Positions 10,259-18,010 are shown, counted from the stretch's first letter. The stretch: DNA of 64,000 nt from UBA1081 sp045636025 (GCA_045636025.1 JAZTWP010000085.1:1-64000), one strand, 5' to 3'. Notes: a model not told the origin generated them from the sequence alone. Made by a program: numbers and translations.

Positions 10259-10431
10259 ATGAAATCAACAGGAATAGTCCGCAGCATCGACGACCTGGGA
10301 AGAGTCATTATCCCTAAAGAAATCAGAAGAACAATGCGCATCCGTGAGGGCGACCCTTGCTGACAACATTGACACCTTTCGACAAATTCATATACGGTAT
10401 GACAAAACTTGCAGAAAGATTAAATGTATGA
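10259..10431 (+). pseudogene. Extra spoVT 5' fragment joined to a fossil recombinase tail
   Basis: An AAGGAGAG ribosome site precedes an ATG at 10259 that encodes MKSTGIVRSIDDLGRVIIPK, the SpoVT/AbrB N-terminal DNA-binding motif. It runs to EGDPC and a stop at 10363. The core here is GTGAGGGCGACCC (10344-10356), one base different from the att core of the main element. One C is missing directly after it. If that base is restored the frame continues as LTPFDKFIYGMTKLAERLNV to a stop at 10431, which resembles the tail following the core at 10968 (SLTRTDMFCDAFIRLAERAG). I read this as the left junction of an older, related element. Confidence 0.72.
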
Positions 10432-10473
10432 TATGCTTATTAAAATTCAAATATGTTAAGGTAGGTTTGTTGA

Positions 10474-10800
10474 ATGGAAAATAAGATATTGATTTATTCT
10501 GCCAGCATTTCCCCTATTAAGTGCAAACATTATTGGGGCTGTCGTTTAGAACTGTTTCATGAAGAACCTTTTTGGAAAATAGAATTAACTGATACATATG
10601 CAAGAGATAGGTACAATGATGATGAAATAAAAAGAAGTGCCATTTTACCTGAAAGGTTTCCAGATGTTTCTATACAAGAACTAAAAAAGTTTATTGAAGA
10701 AATAAATTGTTCGGGGCCCAATCAAGGTAGCGAGACACCATACCGAGAAATTCAAGATGTTGATGTTGAGAAAATTCTTCAAGCAGCAAAATGCAAATAA
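10474..10800 (+). CDS. Hypothetical 108-residue protein
   Basis: This is a plausible small gene with AAGGTAGG ahead of the ATG. The protein is acidic and mixed alpha/beta, with an aromatic-rich N-terminal half (CKHYWGCRLELFHEEPFWKI) and no signal peptide or membrane segment. It lies alone between the two spoVT 5' copies, in the space where an older integrated element would have been. I do not recognise the family; its small size and composition would fit an immunity-type protein, but nothing proves it. Confidence 0.5.
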   Translation: MENKILIYSASISPIKCKHYWGCRLELFHEEPFWKIELTDTYARDRYNDDEIKRSAILPERFPDVSIQELKKFIEEINCSGPNQGSETPYREIQDVDVEKILQAAKCK

Positions 10801-10869
10801 AAAACAAGTATAAATCCCCTTGAATCACAAATAATAGTATCACGATTTGAAATTAAAGGAGATTTATAT

Positions 10870-11046
10870 ATGAAAGCAACAGGAATAGTCCGCAGAATCG
10901 ACGACCTGGGAAGAGTTGTTATTCCCAAAGAAATCAGAAGAACAATGCGCATCCGTGAGGGTGACCCCTTACATATATCATTGACACGGACAGATATGTT
11001 CTGTGATGCGTTTATCAGGCTTGCCGAACGGGCAGGAATAAGCTAA
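10870..11046 (+). pseudogene. spoVT: spoVT 5' part (exon-like), fused in frame to the element's recombinase tail
   Basis: AAAGGAG precedes an ATG encoding MKATGIVRRIDDLGRVVIPK and then EIRRTMRIREGDP, the swapped-hairpin DNA-binding domain of SpoVT, a forespore transcription regulator. The SpoVT sequence ends exactly at the core GTGAGGGTGACCC (10955-10967). From there the frame runs 25 foreign codons (LHISLTRTDMFCDAFIRLAE and on) to TAA. The product would be 58 residues, enough for the AbrB fold but without the GAF-like C-terminal domain. The missing 146 codons are at 34985-35425, in the same phase. Joined, the two give 179 residues against about 178 in known SpoVT. Confidence 0.9.
10955..10967 (+). 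other. Left attachment site core of the spoVT element
   Basis: The 13-bp sequence GTGAGGGTGACCC is shared exactly with 34971-34983. It sits on the second codon position in both reading frames, and flanking sequence is SpoVT to the left and element to the right. Confidence 0.85.
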
Positions 11047-11079
11047 AAGCAAGAGCAGAAAGATTGATGGTCTTTCTGC
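10974..11079 (+). repeat. Recombinase tail plus terminator, copy A
   Basis: This roughly 106-bp stretch begins TATATCATTGACACGGACAG and ends in a terminator hairpin. It matches 14557-14662 closely in the same orientation. Copy A is the intact coding version that follows the left core. Confidence 0.85.
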
Positions 11080-11083
11080 TCTT
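11051..11083. terminator. Terminator after the spoVT 5' piece
   Basis: AAGAGCAGAAAGA and TCTTTCTGCTCTT form a 13-bp perfect stem with loop TTGATGG. It also serves the minus-strand gene ending at 11090. Confidence 0.85.
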
Positions 11084-11089
11084 CATTTA

Positions 11090-11926
11090 TTATTCAAAAA
11101 TATTCCATGAAACAACCTGAACATCTTTTTCTTTTGCCCGTGTGAGTAAATCACCGCTTTTTAAAAGTTCGTATTCAAACACCCGTTTTTGCCATTCGTT
11201 CCCCATATCTATGCAAGGCAATGCAGGGTGCAGAAATATTTCGGTAATACCATCTATGCAATTATCAACTGCGTTGATATAGTATTGCCTTAATGTTTCA
11301 TAATCTTTAATTCTGTCCATCGACCACGGGTTTGATACTAAATCATCAAGCATCTGTACCCCTCTTTTTTCACCGGAACGTACAATTGCATTTTGCAGAG
11401 TAATAATAGGTTTCGGAATTTTTATTCCGAGCTGTCTTTCTAAAAAGCCTGATGTTTTTGGAAAACGGAACGGCAGATTATGTTCTGCACAAAAATCAAA
11501 AGCATCCAGAAAAAACCGTCTGCCGTTTATACCATAAAGGGTACCGCAATGGTTATCTGCATGGTCAACCCTTGCCCCGTTTTCAGTTATATACTGATAC
11601 TGTGCCTCTAATTCTTTTCGCACATCTTTCCTTTTAGCCTTAAAGGTCAAATCCTTCTGATTTGCATATAATCCGTCAACACCAAGAGATTCTGCTCCTG
11701 TAAGACTCTCCCATCTGCTGTTTTCACCATCAGAGTTTATAGTCAGATGAACACCGACAGGAATTTGTTTTTCTGCCGAAAAATTCACAGCATCCTCTGC
11801 ATCAGGTGCTACCGTCATGAGAGATGTTGAAGTTATAAGCCCTTTTTCCAATAATTCTTTTATTGCTTCGTTTTGCTCATGATTATACCCGAAATCATCT
11901 GCATTGATTATTAAAAACTTACTCAT
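11090..11926 (-). CDS. ChbG/YdjC-family carbohydrate deacetylase
   Basis: The N-terminus LIINADDFGYNHEQNEAI carries the metal-binding Asp pair of the YdjC/ChbG family. GVHLTIN holds the next metal-ligand His, HADNHCGTLYG the central motif, and EIFLHPAL the C-terminal one. Family members remove acetyl groups from amino-sugar oligosaccharides in the cytoplasm. Length (278 residues) is normal. The ATG at 11926 overlaps the stop of the upstream transporter gene (ATGAGTAA), pointing to translational coupling; a GTG at 11938 is an alternative but has no ribosome site. It is the last gene of a three-gene operon with the symporter and a PHP hydrolase. Confidence 0.85.
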   Translation of the reverse strand: MSKFLIINADDFGYNHEQNEAIKELLEKGLITSTSLMTVAPDAEDAVNFSAEKQIPVGVHLTINSDGENSRWESLTGAESLGVDGLYANQKDLTFKAKRKDVRKELEAQYQYITENGARVDHADNHCGTLYGINGRRFFLDAFDFCAEHNLPFRFPKTSGFLERQLGIKIPKPIITLQNAIVRSGEKRGVQMLDDLVSNPWSMDRIKDYETLRQYYINAVDNCIDGITEIFLHPALPCIDMGNEWQKRVFEYELLKSGDLLTRAKEKDVQVVSWNIFE

Positions 11927-13223
11927 CCTTTTTGTCACCGGGGAATTTAAGGAATAATGATATAACAGTTGCTAACAACATTGCTGCTGCAGGGAATACA
12001 CAAAGCAACACTCTTGCTGCAAGAGCAGGGTTTTCACCCGGATTATCACCATCTTCAAATCCGAAGAAATGTGATGTGGTAAAGAAAGCCAGAGAAATAT
12101 AAAGTCCGTTAAGTCTGTTCATAACACCCATAAGAGAATTGATAATTCCCTCTCTCTTTACACCGTGCTTTCTGTAGTCATCATCAACGATTTTTGCACC
12201 GATACAGTCCATTGTTGTAAGACAAGCAGCAACGCCAAAGCCCATAACTGCTGCAATTATAATAGCAGGAACTAAACTTGATACGAAGAAAAGCGGAACA
12301 AAGCCAACCGCCATTATGATAAAGCCGATACGCCAGACTGTCATAATAGGAACTTTTTTTGTAAGCTTTGACCAGATTATCATACCAATAACCGCAACGC
12401 CAAGTACAATAGCAAGCATTATTGTTGTTGTGCTACCGCCAAGCCCCAGAGTGTATTTTACATAGAATGGTAATGCCTGTGTAATAAGTGAAAAGGCTGC
12501 AGAATAGAATGCTCCTGCAAGTCCGTAAATCCAGAAACGAGGATTTGTAACAAGAGCTATAATACCCTGTATAAGTTTAGGCTTTTCCATTTCTTCATAG
12601 TTTATTTCAGTTTCGTGGCAACCCCAGAAGCAATACATCATAACTGCAAGTGCCAGAACACCGTAAATTACAGCGGTAAGCTGAAAACCGATTGCTTCAG
12701 TAATCATCGGAGTTAAAGCAATACTGATTGCCATTGCAAAAAGCTGGCAGGTCTGACGGAAACTGTTTGTCTTTGCACGGTCTTCGTCTTTCTTGAAAAG
12801 CTCAACGAAAAGTGAGCCGTAGTTTGCATTTACAAGTGAATCAAGAGTACCGGTAAGTATGTACATAAGAAGCATATAAATAAAGAGTTTACTGTCATCT
12901 GTCTGAATTGCACCGGGTACATTATAAAAAAGAATAAAGAAGAGAACCAGAAGAGGGGTACCGATTAAAAGCCAGGGTCTTCTTCTGCCCCATTTTGTTC
13001 TTGTGTTGTCTGACAAAAAACCGTAAACCGGATTGTCTATAGCATCAACAAAAGCATAAATTAACGGGATAAGAGCATATCGCTCCATATCAAGTCCTAA
13101 TGTATCCACATAGAAAATTGCAGCAAAGGACTTGAACATATTGATTGGCAGTGATGTACCGAACATAGCAAAACCATAACGGAATGGCGATGTCTTTTTA
13201 ACTAATGAACTTTCAGTTTTCAT
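11919..13223 (-). CDS. GPH-family sugar:cation symporter (MFS)
   Basis: This 434-residue membrane protein has about 12 hydrophobic segments. The N-terminal part contains DAIDNPVYGFLSDNTRTKWG followed by RRRPWLLIG, the classic loop 2-3 signature of glycoside-pentoside-hexuronide:cation symporters such as MelB. The substrate cannot be told from the sequence; the neighbouring deacetylase suggests an acetylated amino sugar or oligosaccharide. It overlaps the PHP gene by 4 bases and the deacetylase by 8, so the three form one translated unit. Confidence 0.9.
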   Translation of the reverse strand: MKTESSLVKKTSPFRYGFAMFGTSLPINMFKSFAAIFYVDTLGLDMERYALIPLIYAFVDAIDNPVYGFLSDNTRTKWGRRRPWLLIGTPLLVLFFILFYNVPGAIQTDDSKLFIYMLLMYILTGTLDSLVNANYGSLFVELFKKDEDRAKTNSFRQTCQLFAMAISIALTPMITEAIGFQLTAVIYGVLALAVMMYCFWGCHETEINYEEMEKPKLIQGIIALVTNPRFWIYGLAGAFYSAAFSLITQALPFYVKYTLGLGGSTTTIMLAIVLGVAVIGMIIWSKLTKKVPIMTVWRIGFIIMAVGFVPLFFVSSLVPAIIIAAVMGFGVAACLTTMDCIGAKIVDDDYRKHGVKREGIINSLMGVMNRLNGLYISLAFFTTSHFFGFEDGDNPGENPALAARVLLCVFPAAAMLLATVISLFLKFPGDKKDE

Positions 13224-14485
13224 TTTGTTACCTCCTCGGAGTCATTAAAATAAACAGGGTTTGATATTGCGCATACTCTTTTCAGCTTGCCGATGCCTTC
13301 AGTAGCCTTGACATAGGCAAATTTTGTTTTTTGCAGTGTTACTTCTGCAACACAATTATTAACAGTTATCTCTTTTTCACCATAGTCTGTTACAAGAATA
13401 ACTTTTTTAGCGGTACTTTTTATTTCAAGAGGTATTTCTTTTGAAAAATCTGCTGTGCCACCCATTACAGTATCAGCATATCTGAGATTAAGTCTTATTC
13501 CGTTAACTTTCTGTGTTACAAAAGAATTACCGTTTTTTATTGAGTCAAGAATATCCTCTGCTCCCCGTGATTTGGAATAAACTGCCGTGACGGGGCTGCC
13601 AAGCTTGGCAAAGCCTTTCGGATTATGGTAATCACTACCGCCTACGATGGGGATTTTTCGTCCTTTTTTAAGAAGTGAAGTCCACCATTCAATCGCTCTG
13701 TTATTTGCAGGTCGCATGGGACCATTCCATATTTCCATCATATCGAAGGCGTTTTCTTCCTCCCATTTGTAAGGACAAATCGGGCATTTGGGATGATTGA
13801 CAGAAACAACCGCACCAAGACTTTTTGCGTGAAGAATAATCTCCTGCATTTCTTCTTTCGTGTTGGCAATAAATGAGTTTTCAAACGGTGATGAAACTCC
13901 GAAGAAATTCATATGCCCGTTGTAATGGGTCCATTCAACTGCAGGAATAAAGGTAAGAGAGTCGAAATGAGGCAAATGAAGATTTTCTGCAAAATTATTG
14001 TGATTTGCAAGACCTATAAAATCAAGCTTTCTTTCTTTTGCCATTACACCTAATTCATAGGCATTGAATTTACCGTCAGAGGCGTTGGAATGTATATGCA
14101 AATCACCGAAAAGAAGAATTTCGTTCTTGTATTCAAACTCAATATTATATGTAACCTCAACACCATCGGGTAAAACGTGGTAGGCACCTACAATTATCTG
14201 CCATTCTCCCGGATTTATGGGTCCTGTAAGATAACCGTTTGATGACTCAGATTCACCAACAAAAATGCTTTTATGGGCACTTCCCGACCAACCAATGAAA
14301 TGACCTTTTTCATTCATTAAACCGATATCAATGGTATTTGATGGTTTAAGGTCCCCGAGTAAACCTTTTGTCGGTTTAAAATAGTCATAACTTACTGTTA
14401 TTTTTACAACATTTTCCGGTACAGAAAACGGGACTGTATAATAAAGACCTTCTTTATCTTTTGTGATTTTGTGGACCAGCTTCAT
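13220..14485 (-). CDS. PHP-domain metallohydrolase (CehA/McbA-like)
   Basis: This is a 421-residue protein. Residues about 1-125 form a beta-rich N-terminal domain. From about 127 a PHP domain follows with DLHIHSNASDGKFNAYELG, GLANHNNF, SVNHPK and GSDYHNPKG, the metal-binding His and Asp positions of the PHP superfamily. A C-terminal beta-domain follows. CehA/McbA-like proteins of this layout hydrolyse phosphoesters or related bonds, and the exact substrate is unknown. First gene of the operon; AGGTGGG lies upstream of the ATG and a good promoter at 14517-14545. Confidence 0.82.
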   Translation of the reverse strand: MKLVHKITKDKEGLYYTVPFSVPENVVKITVSYDYFKPTKGLLGDLKPSNTIDIGLMNEKGHFIGWSGSAHKSIFVGESESSNGYLTGPINPGEWQIIVGAYHVLPDGVEVTYNIEFEYKNEILLFGDLHIHSNASDGKFNAYELGVMAKERKLDFIGLANHNNFAENLHLPHFDSLTFIPAVEWTHYNGHMNFFGVSSPFENSFIANTKEEMQEIILHAKSLGAVVSVNHPKCPICPYKWEEENAFDMMEIWNGPMRPANNRAIEWWTSLLKKGRKIPIVGGSDYHNPKGFAKLGSPVTAVYSKSRGAEDILDSIKNGNSFVTQKVNGIRLNLRYADTVMGGTADFSKEIPLEIKSTAKKVILVTDYGEKEITVNNCVAEVTLQKTKFAYVKATEGIGKLKRVCAISNPVYFNDSEEVTK

Positions 14486-14516
14486 CTTTTCCCACCTCTC
14501 AGCTTTAACTGTTTTC

Positions 14517-14545
14517 AGTATATCATACAGATAATATTTTTACAA
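14517..14545 (-). promoter_or_regulatory. SigA-type promoter of the PHP-symporter-deacetylase operon
   Basis: On the minus strand TTGTAA and TATACT are separated by 17 bases, about 32 bases before the PHP start codon. Confidence 0.65.
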
Positions 14546-14556
14546 TCAGTTTTTAT

Positions 14557-14662
14557 TATATCATTGACACGGACAGATATCTTCTGTGATGCTTTATAAG
14601 ACTCACCGAACGGGCAGGAATAAGCTAAAAGCAAGAGCAGAAAGATTGATGGTCTTTCTGCT
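14557..14662 (+). repeat. Recombinase tail plus terminator, copy B (decayed)
   Basis: It matches 10974-11079, including ATTGACACGGACAGATAT and the terminator with loop TTGATGG. The coding frame is now broken by a stop (GCTTTATAAG), and no att core or SpoVT sequence precedes it. It lies just outside the promoter of the minus-strand sugar operon, so copies A and B bracket that operon. Confidence 0.82.
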
Positions 14663-14688
14663 TTTTGTTGTTTGAAACAAAGCAAAAA

Positions 14689-14711
14689 CAGCCCTCTTTT
14701 TGTGAGGGCTG
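14689..14711. terminator. Hairpin terminator
   Basis: CAGCCCTC and GAGGGCTG form an 8-bp stem, extended by an outer AAAGCA/TGCTTT pairing. The gap from 14712 to 14894 otherwise holds only the leader of the next gene, including one iteron at 14844. Confidence 0.7.
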
Positions 14712-14843
14712 CTCTGCTTTAATGTGAAAGTATCCATATGACAAAATGAGAAGTTGTACATTAATTATGCTCTTTCTTCGGGAAAACAAAATTTTTTTCA
14801 GAAATTTTATATATGAAAATTTCCTTGATTAAACCTCTCATAA

Positions 14844-14857
14844 TTTGTTTGCGATTT
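14844..14857 (+). repeat. Isolated iteron upstream of the replication-type gene
   Basis: TTTGTTTGCGATTT, identical to members of the array at 15559-15684, sits 38 bases before the start codon at 14895. This position suits autoregulation by the encoded DNA-binding protein. Confidence 0.65.
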
Positions 14858-14894
14858 GATTGTTGTCGCAAATAAATTATAGGGAGGGTTCGGA

Positions 14895-15482
14895 ATGAAC
14901 CAGAATATTATTATCAGAAAAAGCATTACAGACGACAAAATTTTCAGAGAACCGAAAACAATGCAGATTATGTGGTATATTTTACTGAATGCCGACAAAG
15001 AGCAGAAACTGAAGACTACATATCAGCAGATAACCTGCATCACGGGACTTTCAAAGCTTTTGGCAGAAAAAGCAATAGAAAGTCTTAAAAATTCAGGATA
15101 TATCGCAAAAAGAGTATCCGGAAAAGAAGTGTCAATAAAAATCAATAAGGATTTTCCATTTCTTATGAAAAGAAAAACTCAGGATTGCTTCAGATTCGAT
15201 GAAAATGCCCTGCACTTTGACTGGTTCAATGAATATCAGACCAGACATCTGTGGATTTATCTTCTGCTCAAAGCAAATACAGAACCTGTTGCTTTCAAGT
15301 CAACCGTAATTGACAAAGGTGAACTGATGATAACAGTATCAAGTCTGTCAACCGCAACAGGACTTACTGTAAGTCAGGTCCGAACTGCACTCGAAAAGCT
15401 TGCAGACAGTAACAGCATCGAAGTAAAGACTACAAATAAATACTCAGTAATAAAAATCATAGATTTTGAAGCCTTTTTATAA
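14895..15482 (+). CDS. Double winged-helix protein, phage/plasmid replication-initiator type
   Basis: This 195-residue protein has two helix-turn-helix regions. The first (about residues 20-85) contains TTYQQITCITGLSKLLAEKA. The second (about 105-190) has FDWFNEYQTRHLWIYLLLKA, then GELMITVSSLSTATGLT, then SQVRTALEKLADSNSI, matching the N-terminal domain of phage replisome organisers and DnaD-like initiators. GGGAGG gives a good ribosome site. The same iteron occurs just upstream and repeatedly downstream, so the protein probably binds these sites. It is likely a replication or copy-control gene of the integrated element. Confidence 0.75.
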   Translation: MNQNIIIRKSITDDKIFREPKTMQIMWYILLNADKEQKLKTTYQQITCITGLSKLLAEKAIESLKNSGYIAKRVSGKEVSIKINKDFPFLMKRKTQDCFRFDENALHFDWFNEYQTRHLWIYLLLKANTEPVAFKSTVIDKGELMITVSSLSTATGLTVSQVRTALEKLADSNSIEVKTTNKYSVIKIIDFEAFL

Positions 15483-15558
15483 GATTCTGCACCCGTTTGG
15501 GTGCTTTTTTTATGCCGATTTACAACTGCACCCTATTTTTATCCGATAAATTTTCGCC

Positions 15559-15684
15559 TTGTTTGCGATTTCCTTGTTATTTGTTTGCGATTTCTTCGAT
15601 ATTTGCTTGTGATTTCCTTGTCAGATGACTGAATAAAAAAATTACAGCATCGATTGTGATTTCTTTGCTGTTTGTTTGCGATTT
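15559..15684 (+). repeat. Iteron array with 22-bp spacing
   Basis: The motif TTTGYTTGYGATTT recurs with its GYGATTT core at 15565, 15587, 15609, 15656 and 15678. Spacings are 22, 22, 47 and 22, so the sites lie on one face of the helix. The array follows the replication-type gene directly in AT-rich DNA. Plasmid iterons that bind an initiator have this length and periodicity. Confidence 0.75.
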
Positions 15685-15727
15685 GATTGTTTTTTGATTG
15701 CTATATGTTTTTCAAGGAATAAAAAAA

Positions 15728-15762
15728 GCAAGAACAGCCCTTTCAAAAAGGACTGTTCTTGC
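15728..15762 (+). terminator. Rho-independent terminator
   Basis: GCAAGAACAG and CTGTTCTTGC form a 10-bp stem preceded by an A-tract and placed after the iteron array. Confidence 0.65.
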
Positions 15763-15870
15763 GGTGTGATAGGCTGTATCCGAAAAAACAAAAAAAACGG
15801 ATACGATGGAGAATCCATATTATCGAAGCTCTGAAATAATTATGCTCGTCAGAATATGATGATAAAAGAA

Positions 15871-15896
15871 AAAAGCCCTCTTTTAAGAGAACTTTT
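15871..15896 (-). terminator. Terminator of the RepL-like gene
   Basis: AAAAG-CTCTT pairs with AAGAG-CTTTT around small internal loops, about 30 bases beyond the stop codon at 15926, with T-rich sequence behind it on the minus strand. Confidence 0.5.
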
Positions 15897-15925
15897 CGCT
15901 TTTATATTTAATTATCTATTATTTT

Positions 15926-16711
15926 TCAAGGAGAATCAACAAAGTGCTGATAAGCTGTGCATATTTTTGCTCTTCTTTCTCCTGAAACACCCGCAAAACA
16001 TACAGGATTAATTCTGATACCCTCTTCGTTCGGCTTGTAAGATATCAAATCCTGAGCTTTCAGCTTTTTAAGTGTCTGATTCACAAGTTCTAATCCGAGT
16101 TTTGACTTTTCGGCAATCTGTCTTTGTGTAAGCTTTACTGTGTTGTTGCCGTCATACATATTTTCTAAAAGACACTTTACAACACCCAGACTTTTTCCTG
16201 TAAACAATATTTCAGGTCCATTTCCTATGTCTTTCTCAAGAGTTTCCATAAAATTGATAATCCAGGTTTTTAACCACTTTGGTTTTTCATATTCCGGCAA
16301 TTTATTTGATGAAAGAGCAGCATACTGCTTAATCAACTTCTTCTTATCAGCCCCATAATAAAGAATCAAGGGGTTAATCATATATTTTTTAGAATCCACT
16401 TTTCGCATGAATTCATTTTTCTCTAAAATTCTGAGAGTTTCACTTATAGTGTAACTGCTGACATTCTTGCAACTGTGTGCTAATGATTCTGCATTGCATT
16501 TTGCAATATTGTTTTTTTCACCGATGATGAGCATAATATATTTAAAAACTTTCATTTGGGACTTGGAAAGCTTACCGATTATATCAAAAAACGGTTCTAT
16601 TGTTACTTTTCTCCACCCAATATCTTGTTCTGATGCTTCAGTAATGGAAATTACAACACCATCTGCATCTGTTTTTACTTTTGCCGGAATTTCTTTTGAA
16701 GTTATTTGCAT
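15926..16711 (-). CDS. RepL-like replication protein with two winged-helix units
   Basis: The 261-residue product has two similar halves. The first contains FFDIIGKLSKSQMKVFKYIM and SSYTISETLRILEKNEFMRK then YMINPLILYYG. The second contains KLTQRQIAEKSKLGLELVNQ and TLKKLKAQDLISYKP then IRINPVCF. KLS-SQ-KVF and Y-INP are typical of Firmicute plasmid RepL proteins, which normally carry one such unit. The start chosen is the ATG at 16711, 8 bases after AAAGGTG; an upstream ATG at 16744 has no ribosome site. Together with the iterons it suggests the element can, or once could, replicate autonomously. Confidence 0.7.
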   Translation of the reverse strand: MQITSKEIPAKVKTDADGVVISITEASEQDIGWRKVTIEPFFDIIGKLSKSQMKVFKYIMLIIGEKNNIAKCNAESLAHSCKNVSSYTISETLRILEKNEFMRKVDSKKYMINPLILYYGADKKKLIKQYAALSSNKLPEYEKPKWLKTWIINFMETLEKDIGNGPEILFTGKSLGVVKCLLENMYDGNNTVKLTQRQIAEKSKLGLELVNQTLKKLKAQDLISYKPNEEGIRINPVCFAGVSGERRAKICTAYQHFVDSP

Positions 16712-16862
16712 ATAAACAACACCTTTTTTATGTATTTTCAGCATTGTTCGGGTTTTGTCGGTACTGTGTTCGGATTTCTTTGACAGAGCATGCTCGAAAA
16801 GCCCTATTTTTAGCGGTTTTACATTTTCATAACAGCCGTTGCTCTTTAAAATATATCTAAGA

Positions 16863-16936
16863 GTACAGAAAAAACATTTTTCAATTGCTGACTGAATAAA
16901 TTATGACATTTTCAGTCAGCAATTTTTTTCTGTACA
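16863..16936. terminator. Long bidirectional hairpin
   Basis: AATTGCTGACTGAA pairs perfectly with TTCAGTCAGCAATT. An outer pairing of GTACAGAAAAAA with TTTTTTCTGTAC extends it. It stands alone between the RepL-like gene and the next genes. Confidence 0.7.
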
Positions 16937-16960
16937 GAATTTTTTATATTTTTTTATTAT

Positions 16961-17150
16961 ACGACTGCAAAAGCAGTCGTTTTTTTGCTTATGAATGAGG
17001 GATGTGATTGAGGGTGCAGATTTATTGCTTTAAAAAACAGAAATATTTTTTATTTTTAGACTGCATAAGCAGTCTTTTTTTGCTATTGAATGAGGGATGT
17101 GGATTCGGGATGATGAATCATTGCTTTACAAAACAGAAATATTTATCTTT
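16961..17150 (+). repeat. Two tandem terminator-containing repeats
   Basis: Units starting at 16961 and 17058 (period about 97) each hold a hairpin with a T-tract (ACGACTGC/GCAGTCGT and AGACTGC/GCAGTCT), followed by TGAATGAGGGATGTG, and then TTGCTTTA and AAACAGAAATATT. No gene is present from 16712 to 17192. Confidence 0.7.
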
Positions 17151-17160
17151 AAAAAGGAAA

Positions 17161-17187
17161 AAGACGACATCGCATTGATGCCGTCTT
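17161..17187 (-). terminator. Terminator of the small-gene cluster
   Basis: AAGACGACATC pairs with GATGCCGTCTT apart from one A-C mismatch, six bases beyond the stop codon at 17193. Confidence 0.75.
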
Positions 17188-17192
17188 AAAAA

Positions 17193-17450
17193 TTATAATG
17201 ACCTTGGTAGTGCCTGTTTGCAAAAGTCAAGCACTGCATTCAGGTCATAGACTTCGCTTCTTAACAAATCATACTCATAACGGTCGAGTTTATCTTCAAG
17301 AGATTTTACATTGGGAAACTCCGTACCATTGTAAACAATCTTGTTTTCAACAACAGAACGGAAATCATTTTCCTCTGATATGCGGGTTTCGATTCTGAGA
17401 ATCCCCAGCGATGTATTAAATTCCTGAATATCAACAATTTTTGGTTTCAT
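17193..17450 (-). CDS. Hypothetical 85-residue protein
   Basis: It is a small charged protein with a beta-rich N-terminal half (GILRIETRISEENDF) and a helical C-terminal half (LEDKLDRYEYDLLRSEVYDL). AGGAGG lies 5-6 bases before the ATG. It is the last of three small genes transcribed together on the minus strand. I do not recognise a family. Confidence 0.65.
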   Translation of the reverse strand: MKPKIVDIQEFNTSLGILRIETRISEENDFRSVVENKIVYNGTEFPNVKSLEDKLDRYEYDLLRSEVYDLNAVLDFCKQALPRSL

Positions 17451-17461
17451 AACATATCCTC

Positions 17462-17752
17462 CTAAATAAACATCAGTTCATCAACATTATCGAAAGTGTC
17501 AAAAATCAGTCTTGCACCAATTTTAAAGCCACGAATGAAAGATTCAGCGTCGCTCATTGATAATACAAGCCCGTAAGAATTAACATAATCATCGAAAAGC
17601 TTTTTTTCTTCACCATCAAGACGATGTGAAAGTATTTCTTCAGCAGCAACCAACTTATCCCATGCAGCTTTGAAATGTTTGTCTGAGCTGATAGTTTGGC
17701 TTTGCGGGGCAATGTTGCCATGATATAATTCCTGGAGAAAATTATTCCTCAT
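17462..17752 (-). CDS. Small helical protein, DUF6809-like
   Basis: The N-terminus (NNFLQELYHGNIAPQSQ) and C-terminus (SFIRGFKIGARLIFDTF) match the pattern of a small helical family common in clostridial mobile elements, which I recall as DUF6809. The ATG at 17752 is 9 bases after AGGAGG; the ATG at 17761 directly abuts that site and is less likely. It overlaps the end of the upstream gene by 11 bases. Function unknown. Confidence 0.7.
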   Translation of the reverse strand: MRNNFLQELYHGNIAPQSQTISSDKHFKAAWDKLVAAEEILSHRLDGEEKKLFDDYVNSYGLVLSMSDAESFIRGFKIGARLIFDTFDNVDELMFI

Positions 17753-17987
17753 CTTCGTCATCCTCCTGAAAATAGCTGTCTAATGCTTCAAAGGAATCAA
17801 TCTCATCGAAAATCTCTGCAAGGTTTTCCAATCCCATGGGGTAGCTCTGATGAATGTATCGCTGTGTGCCGGTTCGACCATCATAGAACCGCACAAAAGC
17901 GAACTGGTTTTCGAAAATAATTGAGTAGAACGAGCCGTGTTCATCCTTGGTTGTAGAAAGTTTAATGCGCCTTATCGTTTTGTCCAT
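17742..17987 (-). CDS. Hypothetical acidic 81-residue protein
   Basis: The start is the ATG after AAGGAG (MDKTIRRIKLSTTKDEHG). The middle is beta-rich and the C-terminus is very acidic (FQEDDEDEE). It is first of the three-gene minus-strand cluster and overlaps the next gene. No family was recognised. Confidence 0.65.
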   Translation of the reverse strand: MDKTIRRIKLSTTKDEHGSFYSIIFENQFAFVRFYDGRTGTQRYIHQSYPMGLENLAEIFDEIDSFEALDSYFQEDDEDEE

Positions 17988-18010
17988 AATTAAAATCTCC
18001 TTAAATAAAA

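Noticed and set aside
15541..15720. A CRISPR array
   Set aside because: The repeats are only about 14 bases with 8-base gaps and are imperfect. The 22-base periodicity fits iterons, and no cas genes are near.
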